Assembly (NCBI GenBank): GCA_905215465.1
Contig: CAJMPT010000018.1
Span: 1 to 26,532 of the forward strand
Direction of reading: 5' to 3'
From: an uncultured bacterium
GTDB lineage: Bacteria; Actinomycetota; Coriobacteriia; Coriobacteriales; Atopobiaceae
Length of the DNA stretch: 26,532 nt
Shown here: positions 7,356 through 14,771 of the stretch, piece after piece
How positions within the stretch are numbered: position 1 is the first letter of the stretch
Layout: every line of letters starts with the position of its first letter
Position numbers and translations under genes: made by a program
The notes under the pieces: generated by a model
Told to the model about the DNA's origin: nothing
The model's input: the letters and a program-made list of their open reading frames with translations, nothing else
Database searches by the model: none

Positions 7356-8069
7356 ATGGACTGGTATCCCCTCTACAACTCGGTGCGCATAGCGGCGGCG
7401 TCCACCGTCGTGGTGTACTTCCTGGGCATCTTCCTGGCGAACGTGGTGGCCCGCGCCCCGCGCCTGGTCAAGGGCGCGCTCGACGTCGTCCTGACGCTGC
7501 CGCTGGTGCTGCCGCCCACCGTCGTGGGCTACCTGCTGCTGAGGGTCTTTGGCCCCAAGCGCGTGGTTGGTGCCTGGCTGCTCCAGACCTTTGGCGTCAA
7601 GCTCACCATGGTCTGGCACGCGGCCATCCTCGCCACCGTGGTGGTGAGCTTCCCGCTCATGTACCGCACGGCCCGAGGCGCCTTCGAGTCCTTTGACGAG
7701 AACCTGGCCGACGCCGCCCGCACGCTGGGCCGCTCCGAGCGCTGGATCTTCTGGCACGTCAAGATGCCCTACTGCCAGCAGGGCATCGTGGCCGGCGCGG
7801 TGCTGGCCTTTGCGCGCGCCCTCGGCGAGTACGGCGCCACGGCCATGATCTGCGGCTACACGCCCGGCTCCACCGCCACCGTCTCCACCACGGTCTACCA
7901 GCTGTGGCGCACCGGAGACGACGCCGGTGCCCTGGCGTGGGTCATGGTGAACCTGGCCGTCAGCGCCGTGGTGCTGCTGGCCATGAACTGGTTCGAGCAG
8001 AGGAGCAAGGCCGACGTGCGCCGCGCCGCCAGGCCCCTGCGCATGAGAGGGGCGGGTGGGGCCCGATGA
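7356..8069 (+). CDS. modB: Molybdate ABC transporter permease
   Basis: A 237-residue integral membrane permease with about five to six hydrophobic segments. The permease loop DAARTLGRSERWIFWHVKMP (about residues 122-141) contains the EAA-type motif that docks to the ATPase. The LTLPLVLPPTVVGYLLL segment and FARALGEYGATAMICG near the C-terminal third are characteristic of ModB. The gene follows modA by 116 bases that include a hairpin, with only a weak GAGAAG ribosome site. Its stop overlaps the modC start (ATGA), so modB and modC are coupled. The last 25 residues are arginine-rich and cytoplasmic. Confidence 0.93.
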   Translation: MDWYPLYNSVRIAAASTVVVYFLGIFLANVVARAPRLVKGALDVVLTLPLVLPPTVVGYLLLRVFGPKRVVGAWLLQTFGVKLTMVWHAAILATVVVSFPLMYRTARGAFESFDENLADAARTLGRSERWIFWHVKMPYCQQGIVAGAVLAFARALGEYGATAMICGYTPGSTATVSTTVYQLWRTGDDAGALAWVMVNLAVSAVVLLAMNWFEQRSKADVRRAARPLRMRGAGGAR

Positions 8070-9241
8070 GCCTTTCCGTCGACATCCGCCGGCACCTCGC
8101 CGGCTTTGACCTCGACGTCTCCTTCGAGGTGGCGGACGACCGCGAGACGCTGGCGCTCCTGGGCCCCTCGGGCTGCGGCAAGTCAATGACGCTCAAGTGC
8201 GTTGCGGGCATCGTCACGCCCGACGAGGGCCGCATTGTCCTCAACGACCGTGTGCTCTTTGACTCTGCGGCCGGTGTGAACCTCCGCCCGCAGGAGCGCC
8301 GCGTGGGCTACCTCTTCCAGAACTACGCGCTCTTCCCCAACATGACCGTCGAGCAGAACATCGGCGTGGGCGTCCTTGGCGCCAGCAAGGAGGAGCGCGC
8401 CGCCCGCGTGGCCGAGCAGGTGCGCGCCTTCCGCCTGGATGGCCTCCAGAAGAAGCGCCCGGCGCAGCTCTCCGGCGGCCAGCAGCAGCGCGTCGCCCTG
8501 GCCCGCATCATGGCCAGCAAGCCCGAGCTGCTGCTTTTGGACGAGCCCTTCTCGGCGCTCGACGGGTACCTGCGCTGGCAGCTTGAGCTGGAGCTCACCG
8601 ACACGCTGCGGGAGTTTTCCGGCGGCTCAGTCTACGTGAGCCACAACCGCGACGAGGTCTTTCGCATGTGCGACACGGTCTGCGTGGTCTCCGCCGGCAA
8701 AAGCGAGCCCAAGCTCACCGTGAGCGAGCTCTTCTCCACGCCCTCCACGCTGGCGGCGGCCCTCATCAGCGGTTGCAAGAACGTCAGCCGCGTGACGGGC
8801 GTAACCGAGGCCGCGGCGCCGGCGGGCCAGGCGGCTTCAGATCAGGACGGCTGCCACCTGCTGGAGTGCGCGGACTGGGGCGTGACGCTGGCCACCTCGT
8901 TGCCGGTGCCTGCGGGCGCAAGCCACGCGGGCATCCGCGCGCACTACTTCCGCGTGCTCTCCGCAGGCGAGAAGGGCGCGGCGGCGGTGGAGGGCGCGGC
9001 GGCTGCGGTCGAGACGCCGGCCGCCCGGAACGCCATTCCCTGCGAGGTCGACCGCGTCATCGACAACACGTTCTCGACCATCGTGATGCTGAGGACGCCC
9101 GGCGGCGGCCTTCTGCGCTACGAGTGCGAGAAGGACGCGTGGGCCGCCCTGGGCAACCCGTCCCAGCTCACGATGGGCATCGACCCGGCCGACGTCATGC
9201 CCCTGGCAGACGCGGGCGCGAAGGAGGCGGTCCCATGCTAG
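8066..9241 (+). CDS. modC: Molybdate ABC transporter ATP-binding protein
   Basis: The ATPase of the molybdate importer, 391 residues. It shows Walker A GPSGCGKS (about residues 33-40), Q-loop QNYALF, signature LSGGQQQR, Walker B LLLLDEP and the H-loop VSHNRDEV. The nucleotide-binding domain fills about residues 1-230. The C-terminal part is divergent: alanine-rich, with an insertion around residues 250-330. It ends in a TOBE/MOP-like segment (CEVDRVIDNTFSTIVML) that in relatives binds oxyanion and regulates transport. The start overlaps the end of modB by four bases, and the end overlaps the moaA start by seven bases. Confidence 0.93.
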   Translation: MSLSVDIRRHLAGFDLDVSFEVADDRETLALLGPSGCGKSMTLKCVAGIVTPDEGRIVLNDRVLFDSAAGVNLRPQERRVGYLFQNYALFPNMTVEQNIGVGVLGASKEERAARVAEQVRAFRLDGLQKKRPAQLSGGQQQRVALARIMASKPELLLLDEPFSALDGYLRWQLELELTDTLREFSGGSVYVSHNRDEVFRMCDTVCVVSAGKSEPKLTVSELFSTPSTLAAALISGCKNVSRVTGVTEAAAPAGQAASDQDGCHLLECADWGVTLATSLPVPAGASHAGIRAHYFRVLSAGEKGAAAVEGAAAAVETPAARNAIPCEVDRVIDNTFSTIVMLRTPGGGLLRYECEKDAWAALGNPSQLTMGIDPADVMPLADAGAKEAVPC

Positions 9242-10182
9242 ACGGCGAAGGTCGCCTCATAGAGTACCTGCGGCTCTCCGTGACGGACCGCTGCAACTGC
9301 CGCTGCACGTACTGCATGCCGGCAGGCGGCGTCCCCATGCTGGGTCACGAGGACATCCTCACCTTTGAGGAGCTCGCCGAGGTGGTGGCCGCCGCGGCCA
9401 CGCTCGGCGTTCGCAAGGTGCGCCTCACCGGTGGCGAGCCCCTGGTGCGCCGCGGCCTTCCCGAGCTGGTGAGCATGATCCGCGCGGTGCCGGGCGTGGA
9501 GGAGCTGGCCATGACCACCAACGCCACGCTGCTGGCGCCCGTGGCCGCCGAGCTGCACCACGCCGGGCTAGACCGGCTGAACGTCAGCCTGGACACGCTG
9601 GACGCCGCCCGCTACGCCGAGCTCACGCGCGGCGGAAGCCTTGAGGACGCCCTGGCCGGCCTTGCGGCGGCGCGTGCCGCGGGCTTCTCGCACACCAAGG
9701 TCAACTGCGTGCTCATGGGCGGAGTGAACGACGTTGACGTGCCGCGCCTGGCCGAGCTCGCCCGCAACGAGCCCATCGACGTGCGCTTCATCGAGCTCAT
9801 GCCCATGGGCCCCTGCGCCGGCTGGCCCCGCGCGCGCTTCGTGCCGGCGGAGACCGTGCTCGAGGCGGTGCCGGGCTTGGAGCCCCTGCGCCGCGACGGC
9901 GTGGCCGAGCTCTGGCACGCTCCGGGCTGGGCGGGCAACGTGGGCCTCATCCGGCCCATGAGCCACCGCTTCTGCGACGGGTGCAGCCGCATCCGCGTCA
10001 CGGCGGACGGACGGCTCAAGCCGTGCCTGCACTCCGCGGCGGAGATCCCGCTGCGCGGCCTTCACGGGGAGGCCCTTCTCGCCGAGCTCAGACGCGGGAT
10101 TGCCGCCAAGCCGGCTTACCATCACATGGACAAGGACCACGCGAGCCAGAGCGCCCGCGACATGAACGAGATTGGGGGATGA
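9235..10182 (+). CDS. moaA: GTP 3',8-cyclase MoaA (radical SAM)
   Basis: This enzyme carries out the first step of molybdopterin synthesis: with MoaC it converts GTP toward cyclic pyranopterin monophosphate. It has 315 residues. The radical-SAM cluster ligands are Cys20, Cys24 and Cys27 in DRCNCRCTYCMP. RLTGGEPL contacts S-adenosylmethionine. The second [4Fe-4S] site is the C-terminal CX2CX13C pattern (FCDGCSRI to KPCLHS). The protein ends in Gly-Gly, as MoaA does for catalysis. The start is at 9235, with AAGGAGG at 9221-9227 inside modC. Its stop region overlaps the moaC leader, continuing the operon. No moaD or moaE accompanies it. Confidence 0.95.
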   Translation: MLDGEGRLIEYLRLSVTDRCNCRCTYCMPAGGVPMLGHEDILTFEELAEVVAAAATLGVRKVRLTGGEPLVRRGLPELVSMIRAVPGVEELAMTTNATLLAPVAAELHHAGLDRLNVSLDTLDAARYAELTRGGSLEDALAGLAAARAAGFSHTKVNCVLMGGVNDVDVPRLAELARNEPIDVRFIELMPMGPCAGWPRARFVPAETVLEAVPGLEPLRRDGVAELWHAPGWAGNVGLIRPMSHRFCDGCSRIRVTADGRLKPCLHSAAEIPLRGLHGEALLAELRRGIAAKPAYHHMDKDHASQSARDMNEIGG

Positions 10183-10183
10183 C

Positions 10184-11176
10184 GTGGGAGCTGGAGAGGA
10201 CCTCACGCACATCAACGAGCAGGGACGAGCCCGCATGGTGGACGTCTCGGCAAAGGAGAAGACCCAGCGCGTGGCGAGGGCCGCGGGCTTCGTGCACATG
10301 GTGCCGGCCACGCTGGAGCTGGTGCGTACGGGCGGCTGCAAGAAGGGCGACGTGCTCGCCGTGGCGCAGGTGGCGGGCATCATGGCCGCCAAGCGCTGCT
10401 GGGAGCTCGTGCCCATGTGCCACCCCATCCAGCTCACCGGCGTGGACGTGCGCTTTGAGCTTCTGGACGCGCCCTGCGGCGTGGCCATCGAGGCCGAGTG
10501 CCGCTGCTGCGGCGAGACGGGCGTTGAGATGGAGGCCCTGACCGCCGCGTCGGTGGCCGGCCTTACCATCTACGACATGCTCAAGGCCGCCCAGCGCGAC
10601 ATGGTCGTCTCCGACGTGCGCCTGCTGGAGAAGTCCGGCGGCAAGTCGGGGCACTTCGTGCGGGAGGGCTTCGTGGCGTCCGAGACGATTACCCAGGTTG
10701 TCGAGGTGACGGTTCCGGACGCGCCTCTTGGCGAGAAGCCCGCCGACGGCGTCGTGGTGGCCACGAGCATCTCCACCAAGAAGGGCACGCGCAAGGTGCC
10801 GCAGGAGTCCATCCGGCTCGAGGTGGGCCTGGGCGTCGCGGGCGACGCGCACGCCGGCGCCTGGCACCGCATGGTGAGCCTGCTTCCGGAGGAATCCGTC
10901 GACGAGATGCGGCAGATGCTTCCAAAGCTTGCCGCGGGCGACTTTGCCGAGAACATCCTCACGCGCGGCCTCAGCCTCAAGGAGCTGCCGGTGGGCACTG
11001 TCCTCGAGGTGGGGGAGTGCGAGCTTGCGATGACGCAGATCGGCAAGAAGTGCCACGCCGACTGCGAGATCCATCGCATCACGGGCAAGTGCGTTATGCC
11101 CACCGACGGCGTCTTTGCCGTGGTCACGCGCGGGGGCACGGTGCGCCCCGGCGACCCCATCCGCATCAGGAGGTAG
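10184..11176 (+). CDS. moaC: Bifunctional MoaC - MOSC domain fusion
   Basis: A two-domain protein of about 330 residues. Residues 1-155 are cyclic pyranopterin monophosphate synthase (MoaC), with LTHINEQGRARMVDVS, PMCHPIQLTGVDV, EMEALTAASVAGLTIYDM and the catalytic lysine motif KSGGKSGHF. Residues 175-330 form a MOSC domain with VGLGVAGDAHAG, the GDFAENILTRG segment and a cysteine-bearing KKCHADCEIHRITGKC. MOSC domains bind molybdenum cofactor or carry sulfur. The start is GTG 10184 after GGGGGA; a TTG at 10172 is the alternative. It follows moaA directly, and three bases separate it from the next gene. The fusion joins an early biosynthetic step to a cofactor-handling domain and is known in some anaerobes. 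Confidence 0.92.
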   Translation: MGAGEDLTHINEQGRARMVDVSAKEKTQRVARAAGFVHMVPATLELVRTGGCKKGDVLAVAQVAGIMAAKRCWELVPMCHPIQLTGVDVRFELLDAPCGVAIEAECRCCGETGVEMEALTAASVAGLTIYDMLKAAQRDMVVSDVRLLEKSGGKSGHFVREGFVASETITQVVEVTVPDAPLGEKPADGVVVATSISTKKGTRKVPQESIRLEVGLGVAGDAHAGAWHRMVSLLPEESVDEMRQMLPKLAAGDFAENILTRGLSLKELPVGTVLEVGECELAMTQIGKKCHADCEIHRITGKCVMPTDGVFAVVTRGGTVRPGDPIRIRR

Positions 11177-11179
11177 CAG

Positions 11180-12229
11180 ATGAAGCTCATCAGGACCGAG
11201 GAGGCCGTCGGCCACATCCTCTGCCAGGACATGACCCAGATCATCCCGGGGAAGTCCAAGGGCCCGCGCTTCAAGAAGGGCCACGTGGTGACCGAGGAGG
11301 ACGTTCCCGTGCTGCTCAGCATGGGTAAGGTCAACCTCTACGTGTGGGAGATGGAGCCCGGCATGGTGCACGAGAACGACGCCGCGCACCGCCTGGCCGA
11401 GCTCTGCCTGGGCCCGGGCTGCGTGGCCGCGGGCGAGCCGAGCGAGGGCAAGATCGGCATCAACGCCGCCTGCGACGGCGTGCTGCTGGTCAACTCCGAG
11501 CGTCTGCGCGCCGTCAACGCCACCGATGAGGTCATGGTGGCCACGCGCAAGGGCGGCTTTGCCGTGCGCGAGGGCGACGCCCTGGCGGGCACGCGCGTGA
11601 TTCCGCTGGTGGTCCGCGAGGAGGTGCTTAATGCCGCCGAGGCCGCCTGCGCCGGCGAGAAGCTCCTGGAGGTGAGGCCCTTCTCGGCGAGGACGGCCGC
11701 GGTCATCGCCACCGGCTCCGAGGTGGCGTCCGGGCTCATCGAGGACGCGTTCACGCCGGTCATGGAGGCCAAACTTGCGCAGTTTGGCATCGAGGTCACC
11801 TACCGCGCCACGCCAGGCGACGAGATGGAGTCCGTGGTGGCGGCCATCAACGAGGCGCGCGCCGCGGGCGCGGACGTCGTGGTGTGCACGGGCGGCATGA
11901 GCGTGGACCCGGACGACAACACGCCGGGCGCCATCAAGCGCGCGGGAGCCCGCATCGTGACGTACGGAAGCCCGGTGCTGCCGGGCGCTATGCTACTGGT
12001 GGGCTACTTCGACGAGACGGGCGCGGACGGCACCGTCACGCGGAGCGTGCCCGTGCTGGGCGTGCCGGGCTGCGCCATGTACAACAAGGCCACGGTGCTC
12101 GACCTGGTGCTGCCGCGCGTCGCGGCGGGCGTGCCACTTGCCAAGGCCGACTTCGTCGAGCTGGGCGAGGGCGGCCTGTGCCTGGGCTGCAAGCCCTGCA
12201 CCTTCCCGCACTGCCCGTTTGGCCGCTAG
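11180..12229 (+). CDS. MoeA-like molybdopterin-binding protein with Cys-rich tail
   Basis: A 349-residue protein related to MoeA/MogA. The N-terminal half (VGHILCQDMTQIIPG, PRFKKGHVV) resembles MoeA domains I and II in shortened form. Residues 170-320 form the molybdopterin-binding fold, with AVIATGSEVASGLIEDAF, PGDEMESVVAAINEA and VVCTGGMSVDPDD. The C-terminus is unusual: a cysteine cluster CLGCKPCTFPHCPFGR that could bind a metal or an iron-sulfur cluster. It probably assists molybdenum insertion or selenium-type cofactor maturation rather than acting as a plain MoeA. AGGAGG at 11168-11173 serves ATG 11180, and mog follows 24 bases later. Confidence 0.85.
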   Translation: MKLIRTEEAVGHILCQDMTQIIPGKSKGPRFKKGHVVTEEDVPVLLSMGKVNLYVWEMEPGMVHENDAAHRLAELCLGPGCVAAGEPSEGKIGINAACDGVLLVNSERLRAVNATDEVMVATRKGGFAVREGDALAGTRVIPLVVREEVLNAAEAACAGEKLLEVRPFSARTAAVIATGSEVASGLIEDAFTPVMEAKLAQFGIEVTYRATPGDEMESVVAAINEARAAGADVVVCTGGMSVDPDDNTPGAIKRAGARIVTYGSPVLPGAMLLVGYFDETGADGTVTRSVPVLGVPGCAMYNKATVLDLVLPRVAAGVPLAKADFVELGEGGLCLGCKPCTFPHCPFGR

Positions 12230-12253
12230 TTGCATGATTTGTTTGGAGGATTG

Positions 12254-12787
12254 ATGTCTGAACGGGAGCACAAGGGTTGCCGCGAGCAGAAGGTGAGCTA
12301 CACGGCGGCCGTCATCACGGTGAGCGATCGCGGCGCCGCGGGCGAGCGCGAGGACGCAAGCGGGCCCGCGCTCGTGGAGATGCTGGGCGAGCGCGGCTAC
12401 GACGTGGTCCGCACGGCCATCGTGCCCGACGAGCGCGAAGACATCGAGCGCGAGCTCCGTGCCTGCGCGAACGCCGATGTGGCCCTGGTGCTGACCACGG
12501 GCGGGACGGGCTTCTCGCCGAGGGACGTCACGCCGGAGGCCACCGCCGCGGTGTGCGAGCGCATGGCGCCGGGCATCCCGGAAGCCATGCGCGCCGCGAG
12601 CATGCAGATCACCGACCGTGCGTGTCTCTCGCGCGAGGCGGCTGGCATCTGCGGCGGCACGCTGGTGGTTAACCTCCCCGGCAGCCCCAAGGCCGCGCTG
12701 GAGAACGTCTCTGCGGTCATCGGGCCCATTGCGCACGGCCTTCGCATCCTGCGAGACGGGCAGGCCGACTGTGCGGCGGGGGAGTAG
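12254..12787 (+). CDS. mog: Molybdopterin adenylyltransferase MogA/MoaB
   Basis: A 177-residue MogA/MoaB-type protein that activates molybdopterin by adenylylation before metal insertion. It shows AAVITVSDRGAAGEREDASG near residues 18-37, the molybdopterin-binding loop TTGGTGFSPRDVTPEAT in the middle, and VNLPGSPKAALEN near the end. The N-terminal 15 residues are a charged extension. The start is ATG 12254 with GGAGGA at 12245-12250; an in-frame TTG three bases earlier is unlikely. It is the last gene of the molybdenum operon. Two small hairpins (12805-12818 and 12821-12846) follow, without a T-run. Confidence 0.92.
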   Translation: MSEREHKGCREQKVSYTAAVITVSDRGAAGEREDASGPALVEMLGERGYDVVRTAIVPDEREDIERELRACANADVALVLTTGGTGFSPRDVTPEATAAVCERMAPGIPEAMRAASMQITDRACLSREAAGICGGTLVVNLPGSPKAALENVSAVIGPIAHGLRILRDGQADCAAGE

Positions 12788-12832
12788 CGCGGGGGAGATG
12801 CTCTTTCCGCTTGCGGAATTCTATGGTTGTGG

Positions 12833-12861
12833 TACCGTTCCCATAGCGATTGATACCGTTC
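12833..12861 (+). promoter_or_regulatory. LytTR-type direct repeat upstream of the small RNA promoter
   Basis: TACCGTTC occurs at 12833-12840 and again at 12854-12861, start to start 21 bp, or two helical turns. LytTR regulators such as AgrA bind two 9-bp direct repeats at this spacing, with GTT in the core of each. The second copy (ACCGTTCAC) agrees with the published AgrA-type consensus at all but about one position, judged by eye. The pair ends 12 bp before the -35 element at 12874, an activator position. Two LytTR regulators are encoded in this window. Binding is inferred. Confidence 0.5.
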
Positions 12862-12873
12862 ACCGCCTGCCAC

Positions 12874-12902
12874 TTCAAACTTTGTGTCTGAGCACCTAAC
12901 AT
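12874..12902 (+). promoter_or_regulatory. Promoter of the candidate small RNA
   Basis: TTCAAA at 12874-12879 and TAACAT at 12897-12902, 17 bp apart. The -35 is suboptimal, as is usual for an activated promoter. The predicted start of transcription is near 12909, within an 11-bp motif TAGTTAGGTTG that also lies at the start of the M20 peptidase transcript. Confidence 0.45.
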
Positions 12903-12908
12903 CTAGTT

Positions 12909-13060
12909 AGGTTGATTGATGGAACGTCGACCTTCTCCAGGTGTCCGCGGGCCCGGGACTGAGCCCCCCACTACATGCCCCCGCATGATGGGCCTGCGAG
13001 CAACCCCTCGGGAGACGCCCCGGAACGAGCTGCCATGCCTCGTTCCGGGGCGTTTTCTTT
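12909..13060 (+). ncRNA. Candidate C-rich small RNA
   Basis: About 150 nt lie between a plausible promoter and a strong terminator, with no open frame of note and no downstream gene on this strand for 1.9 kb. That argues against a riboswitch leader. The predicted folding is a long-range stem GGTGTC (12940-12945) with GACGCC (13014-13019), enclosing CGCGGGCCC (12946-12954) with GGGCCTGCG (12990-12998, one G-U pair). An ATGC CCCC GCAT hairpin lies at 12975-12986. Unpaired C-rich stretches (CCCCCC near 12965, CTTCTCC at 12932-12938) could pair with purine-rich ribosome sites, as in RNAIII-like RNAs. I match it to no known RNA family. The fold was made by eye. Confidence 0.45.
13017..13060 (+). 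terminator. Strong intrinsic terminator
   Basis: A 13-bp perfect stem (13017-13029 with 13039-13051; GCCCCGGAACGAG on the left) with a 9-nt loop, followed by GTTTTCTTTT. It ends the candidate small RNA and may also end read-through from the molybdenum operon. Confidence 0.85.
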
Positions 13061-13126
13061 TGCGCGGAGGCGTGCCGGACGTGATCGGGAGGCCGCCGAT
13101 GGGGATTCGAGGTGGTCTTTGAGTGA

Positions 13127-13264
13127 AAACTCCGCTACGTTTGCGTCTTATTTTGGACTTGCCGAGTAGTAGCCAGAAATCCGTTTTTGCCAACTGGGCA
13201 AACGCGGTCTGAAATCGGGCAATACTCAGGACATCCAAAGCAAGACGCAAACGTAGCGGAGTTT
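13127..13264. repeat. Palindromic element family II, copy 2
   Basis: A 138-nt near-palindrome. The terminal 23 bases (13127-13149) are the exact reverse complement of 13242-13264, and weaker complementarity continues inward to the centre. The centre carries GCCAACTGGGCAAACGCGG (13189-13207), the same 19 bases found at the centre of the element at 615-700, although the arms share nothing. It could be a miniature inverted-repeat element or a structured RNA. It has no coding potential. Confidence 0.75.
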
Positions 13265-13266
13265 GT

Positions 13267-13309
13267 TGCCAGCAGGGGCCTCGCCGCGGCCAAAAGGCCC
13301 CTGCTGGCA
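13267..13309. terminator. Hairpin at the 3' end of the M20 peptidase gene
   Basis: A perfect 15-bp stem (13267-13281 with 13295-13309; TGCCAGCAGGGGCCT on the left) around a 13-nt loop, six bases from the peptidase stop codon. There is no T-run on the minus strand, so it may protect the mRNA end or act as a factor-dependent terminator. Confidence 0.55.
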
Positions 13310-13314
13310 GCCGT

Positions 13315-14499
13315 CTACCAGAGCTCTCGGTCCAGAAGGGCGGTCAGGACGCGCTCGACGCGGGTGATGTCGGCGTGAGGGACGTGCTCGTCGGGCTTGT
13401 GCGCCAGGGCGAGCGAACCGGGGCCGTAGCTCATGCAGTTGTGGTTGGCGCAGGTGCCGGCGATGACGGCCGTGTCGGTGTAGCCGGTGAAGAAGCCCAC
13501 TTCGGAGGGTGTGCCGCAGGACTTGCAGGCGTCGCGCAGAGCACGGAGAAGCCCGGAGGCCGGGTCGCGCTCGATGGCGGGACGGTCCCCAGTGATGACG
13601 TAGGTGCCATGGCAACCCGGCACCTCGGCCTCGGCCGCGGCGATGGCCTCCTCGACCATGCGCGTGGCCACCTCGGTGGTGGTCGGCGGAACCAGGCGCA
13701 TGTCAATCCAGACATGGCACTCGTCTGGCACCACGTAGGGGCGATAACCGCCCTCTATCTGGCCAAACGTGACGGTGGAGGGGCCAAGCTCGTCGTGAGC
13801 CGACGTGGCCTGGATGGCGTGGCGGATGCGGCTCACGCACTCGGCCATGGCCGCAACGGCATCGGCGCCCTTCCAAGGCTGGCTCGCGTGTGCGGTGACA
13901 CCGTGCATGGAGACCTCAAACCACGTGCGACCCTTGTGCGCCACCTGGATCTGCCCATCGGTGGGCTCGGTGTCCAGGACCCACTCGTCGCGACCCACCC
14001 AGCCAGCGGCGATGGCGGCCTCTACGCCGCGCATGAAGTCCTCCTCGTCCACCGAGCAGATGAGGCTGAATCCGCGGCGGGGAAAGCGCCCGCGCTCGGA
14101 GACCTGGTCAAGCAGCGAGAAGAGCGCGGAAAGGGCGCAGGCCAGGCCACCCTTCATGTCGCACGAGCCGCGGCCGTAGAGGTCGTTGCCGATGACCTGG
14201 GCGCCAAGGGGGTCGATGCCCTCGCTCCAGCCATCGCCCAGCGTGACCGTGTCCATGTGGCAGATGTAGACCAGGCGCGGCTCGTCCGAGATGCCGGGCA
14301 CGGTCACCATGAGGTCTCGGCGGTCGGGGAGGACCTCCAGCTCCCGAACGCTGACGGCGCAGGCCAGCTCTGCTGGCATCTTGGCAATGCGTGCCTCCAC
14401 CAGGGACTTTATGTATCGCTCGATCTTGTCCTCGTACGCGCCGGGGTCCGAGCTGTCAATGCGCACCAGGTCGGCGGCGAGGTTCCAGACTGTCTCCAT
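13315..14499 (-). CDS. M20 family metallopeptidase (ArgE/DapE/YgeY type)
   Basis: A 394-residue zinc-dependent amidohydrolase of the M20 ArgE/DapE class, cytoplasmic, cleaving an N-acyl amino acid or small peptide. Metal and catalytic residues are visible: His81 and Asp83 in ICHMDTV, Asp114 in GRGSCDMKGG, the Glu pair in VDEEDF (152-153), Asp176 in LDTEPTD, and a C-terminal His in LAHKPDEHVP. A dimerisation domain fills about residues 185-290. The start is ATG 14499, with GAGGTGG five bases upstream; the frame to 14535 lacks such a site. Family members occur in selenium and purine gene sets (YgeY), which would fit the nearby yqeB/yqeC, but the substrate cannot be deduced. Confidence 0.88.
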   Translation of the reverse strand: METVWNLAADLVRIDSSDPGAYEDKIERYIKSLVEARIAKMPAELACAVSVRELEVLPDRRDLMVTVPGISDEPRLVYICHMDTVTLGDGWSEGIDPLGAQVIGNDLYGRGSCDMKGGLACALSALFSLLDQVSERGRFPRRGFSLICSVDEEDFMRGVEAAIAAGWVGRDEWVLDTEPTDGQIQVAHKGRTWFEVSMHGVTAHASQPWKGADAVAAMAECVSRIRHAIQATSAHDELGPSTVTFGQIEGGYRPYVVPDECHVWIDMRLVPPTTTEVATRMVEEAIAAAEAEVPGCHGTYVITGDRPAIERDPASGLLRALRDACKSCGTPSEVGFFTGYTDTAVIAGTCANHNCMSYGPGSLALAHKPDEHVPHADITRVERVLTALLDRELW

Positions 14500-14516
14500 G
14501 TTGTCCACCTCACAAG

Positions 14517-14541
14517 TAGTTAGGTTGTCAGACACATTGTA
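14517..14541 (-). promoter_or_regulatory. Possible M20 promoter with shared 11-bp motif
   Basis: On the minus strand TACAAT (14541-14536) is a good -10; no convincing -35 was found. The 11-mer at 14517-14527 (TAGTTAGGTTG on +) is identical to 12904-12914 at the start of the candidate small RNA. Both copies lie just after a -10 element, but in opposite orientation relative to transcription. Confidence 0.3.
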
Positions 14542-14574
14542 GACGTCTGGTTATGAGGTACGGCTGCGATGTCC

Positions 14575-14644
14575 GGCCACGCGCCCCGTCGCTTCTCAAA
14601 GGGAGTTGAACGAAGCCCTTTGCGAAGCGACGGGGCGCGTGGCC
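14575..14644. repeat. Hairpin family I, copy A
   Basis: A stem of 29 bp (14575-14603 with 14616-14644) with one mismatch, capped by the 12-nt loop AGTTGAACGAAG. The innermost stem, ending in CAAAGGG, and the loop are shared with copies at 16108-16179 and 16302-16369, while the outer arms are unrelated in sequence. It lies upstream of the M20 peptidase gene and some 360 bp before the dehydrogenase gene. No T-run follows. Confidence 0.8.
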
Positions 14645-14771
14645 TGTGCCTCGCGGGCCGCGATCTGGTTGCCGTGGGTCAAACGCTCCCTGGGAGGTTG
14701 ATCTTCTCATGATAGCCAGTAGGGGAGAAGAGCCTCTTGCCATTAGGGAGATCCCAAGGCCGGGGCCGTAC

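Noticed and set aside
12909..13060. 6S RNA, selenocysteine tRNA or molybdenum cofactor riboswitch
   Set aside because: Some fragments look like 6S RNA (a CTGAGCC stretch and GC-rich closing stems), but the central bubble is far too short. There is no selenocysteine anticodon arm. No same-strand gene follows that a riboswitch could control.
14575..14644. Family I hairpin as an ordinary rho-independent terminator
   Set aside because: No T-run follows on either strand, the stem is 29 bp long, and the loop is conserved between copies, unlike normal terminators.
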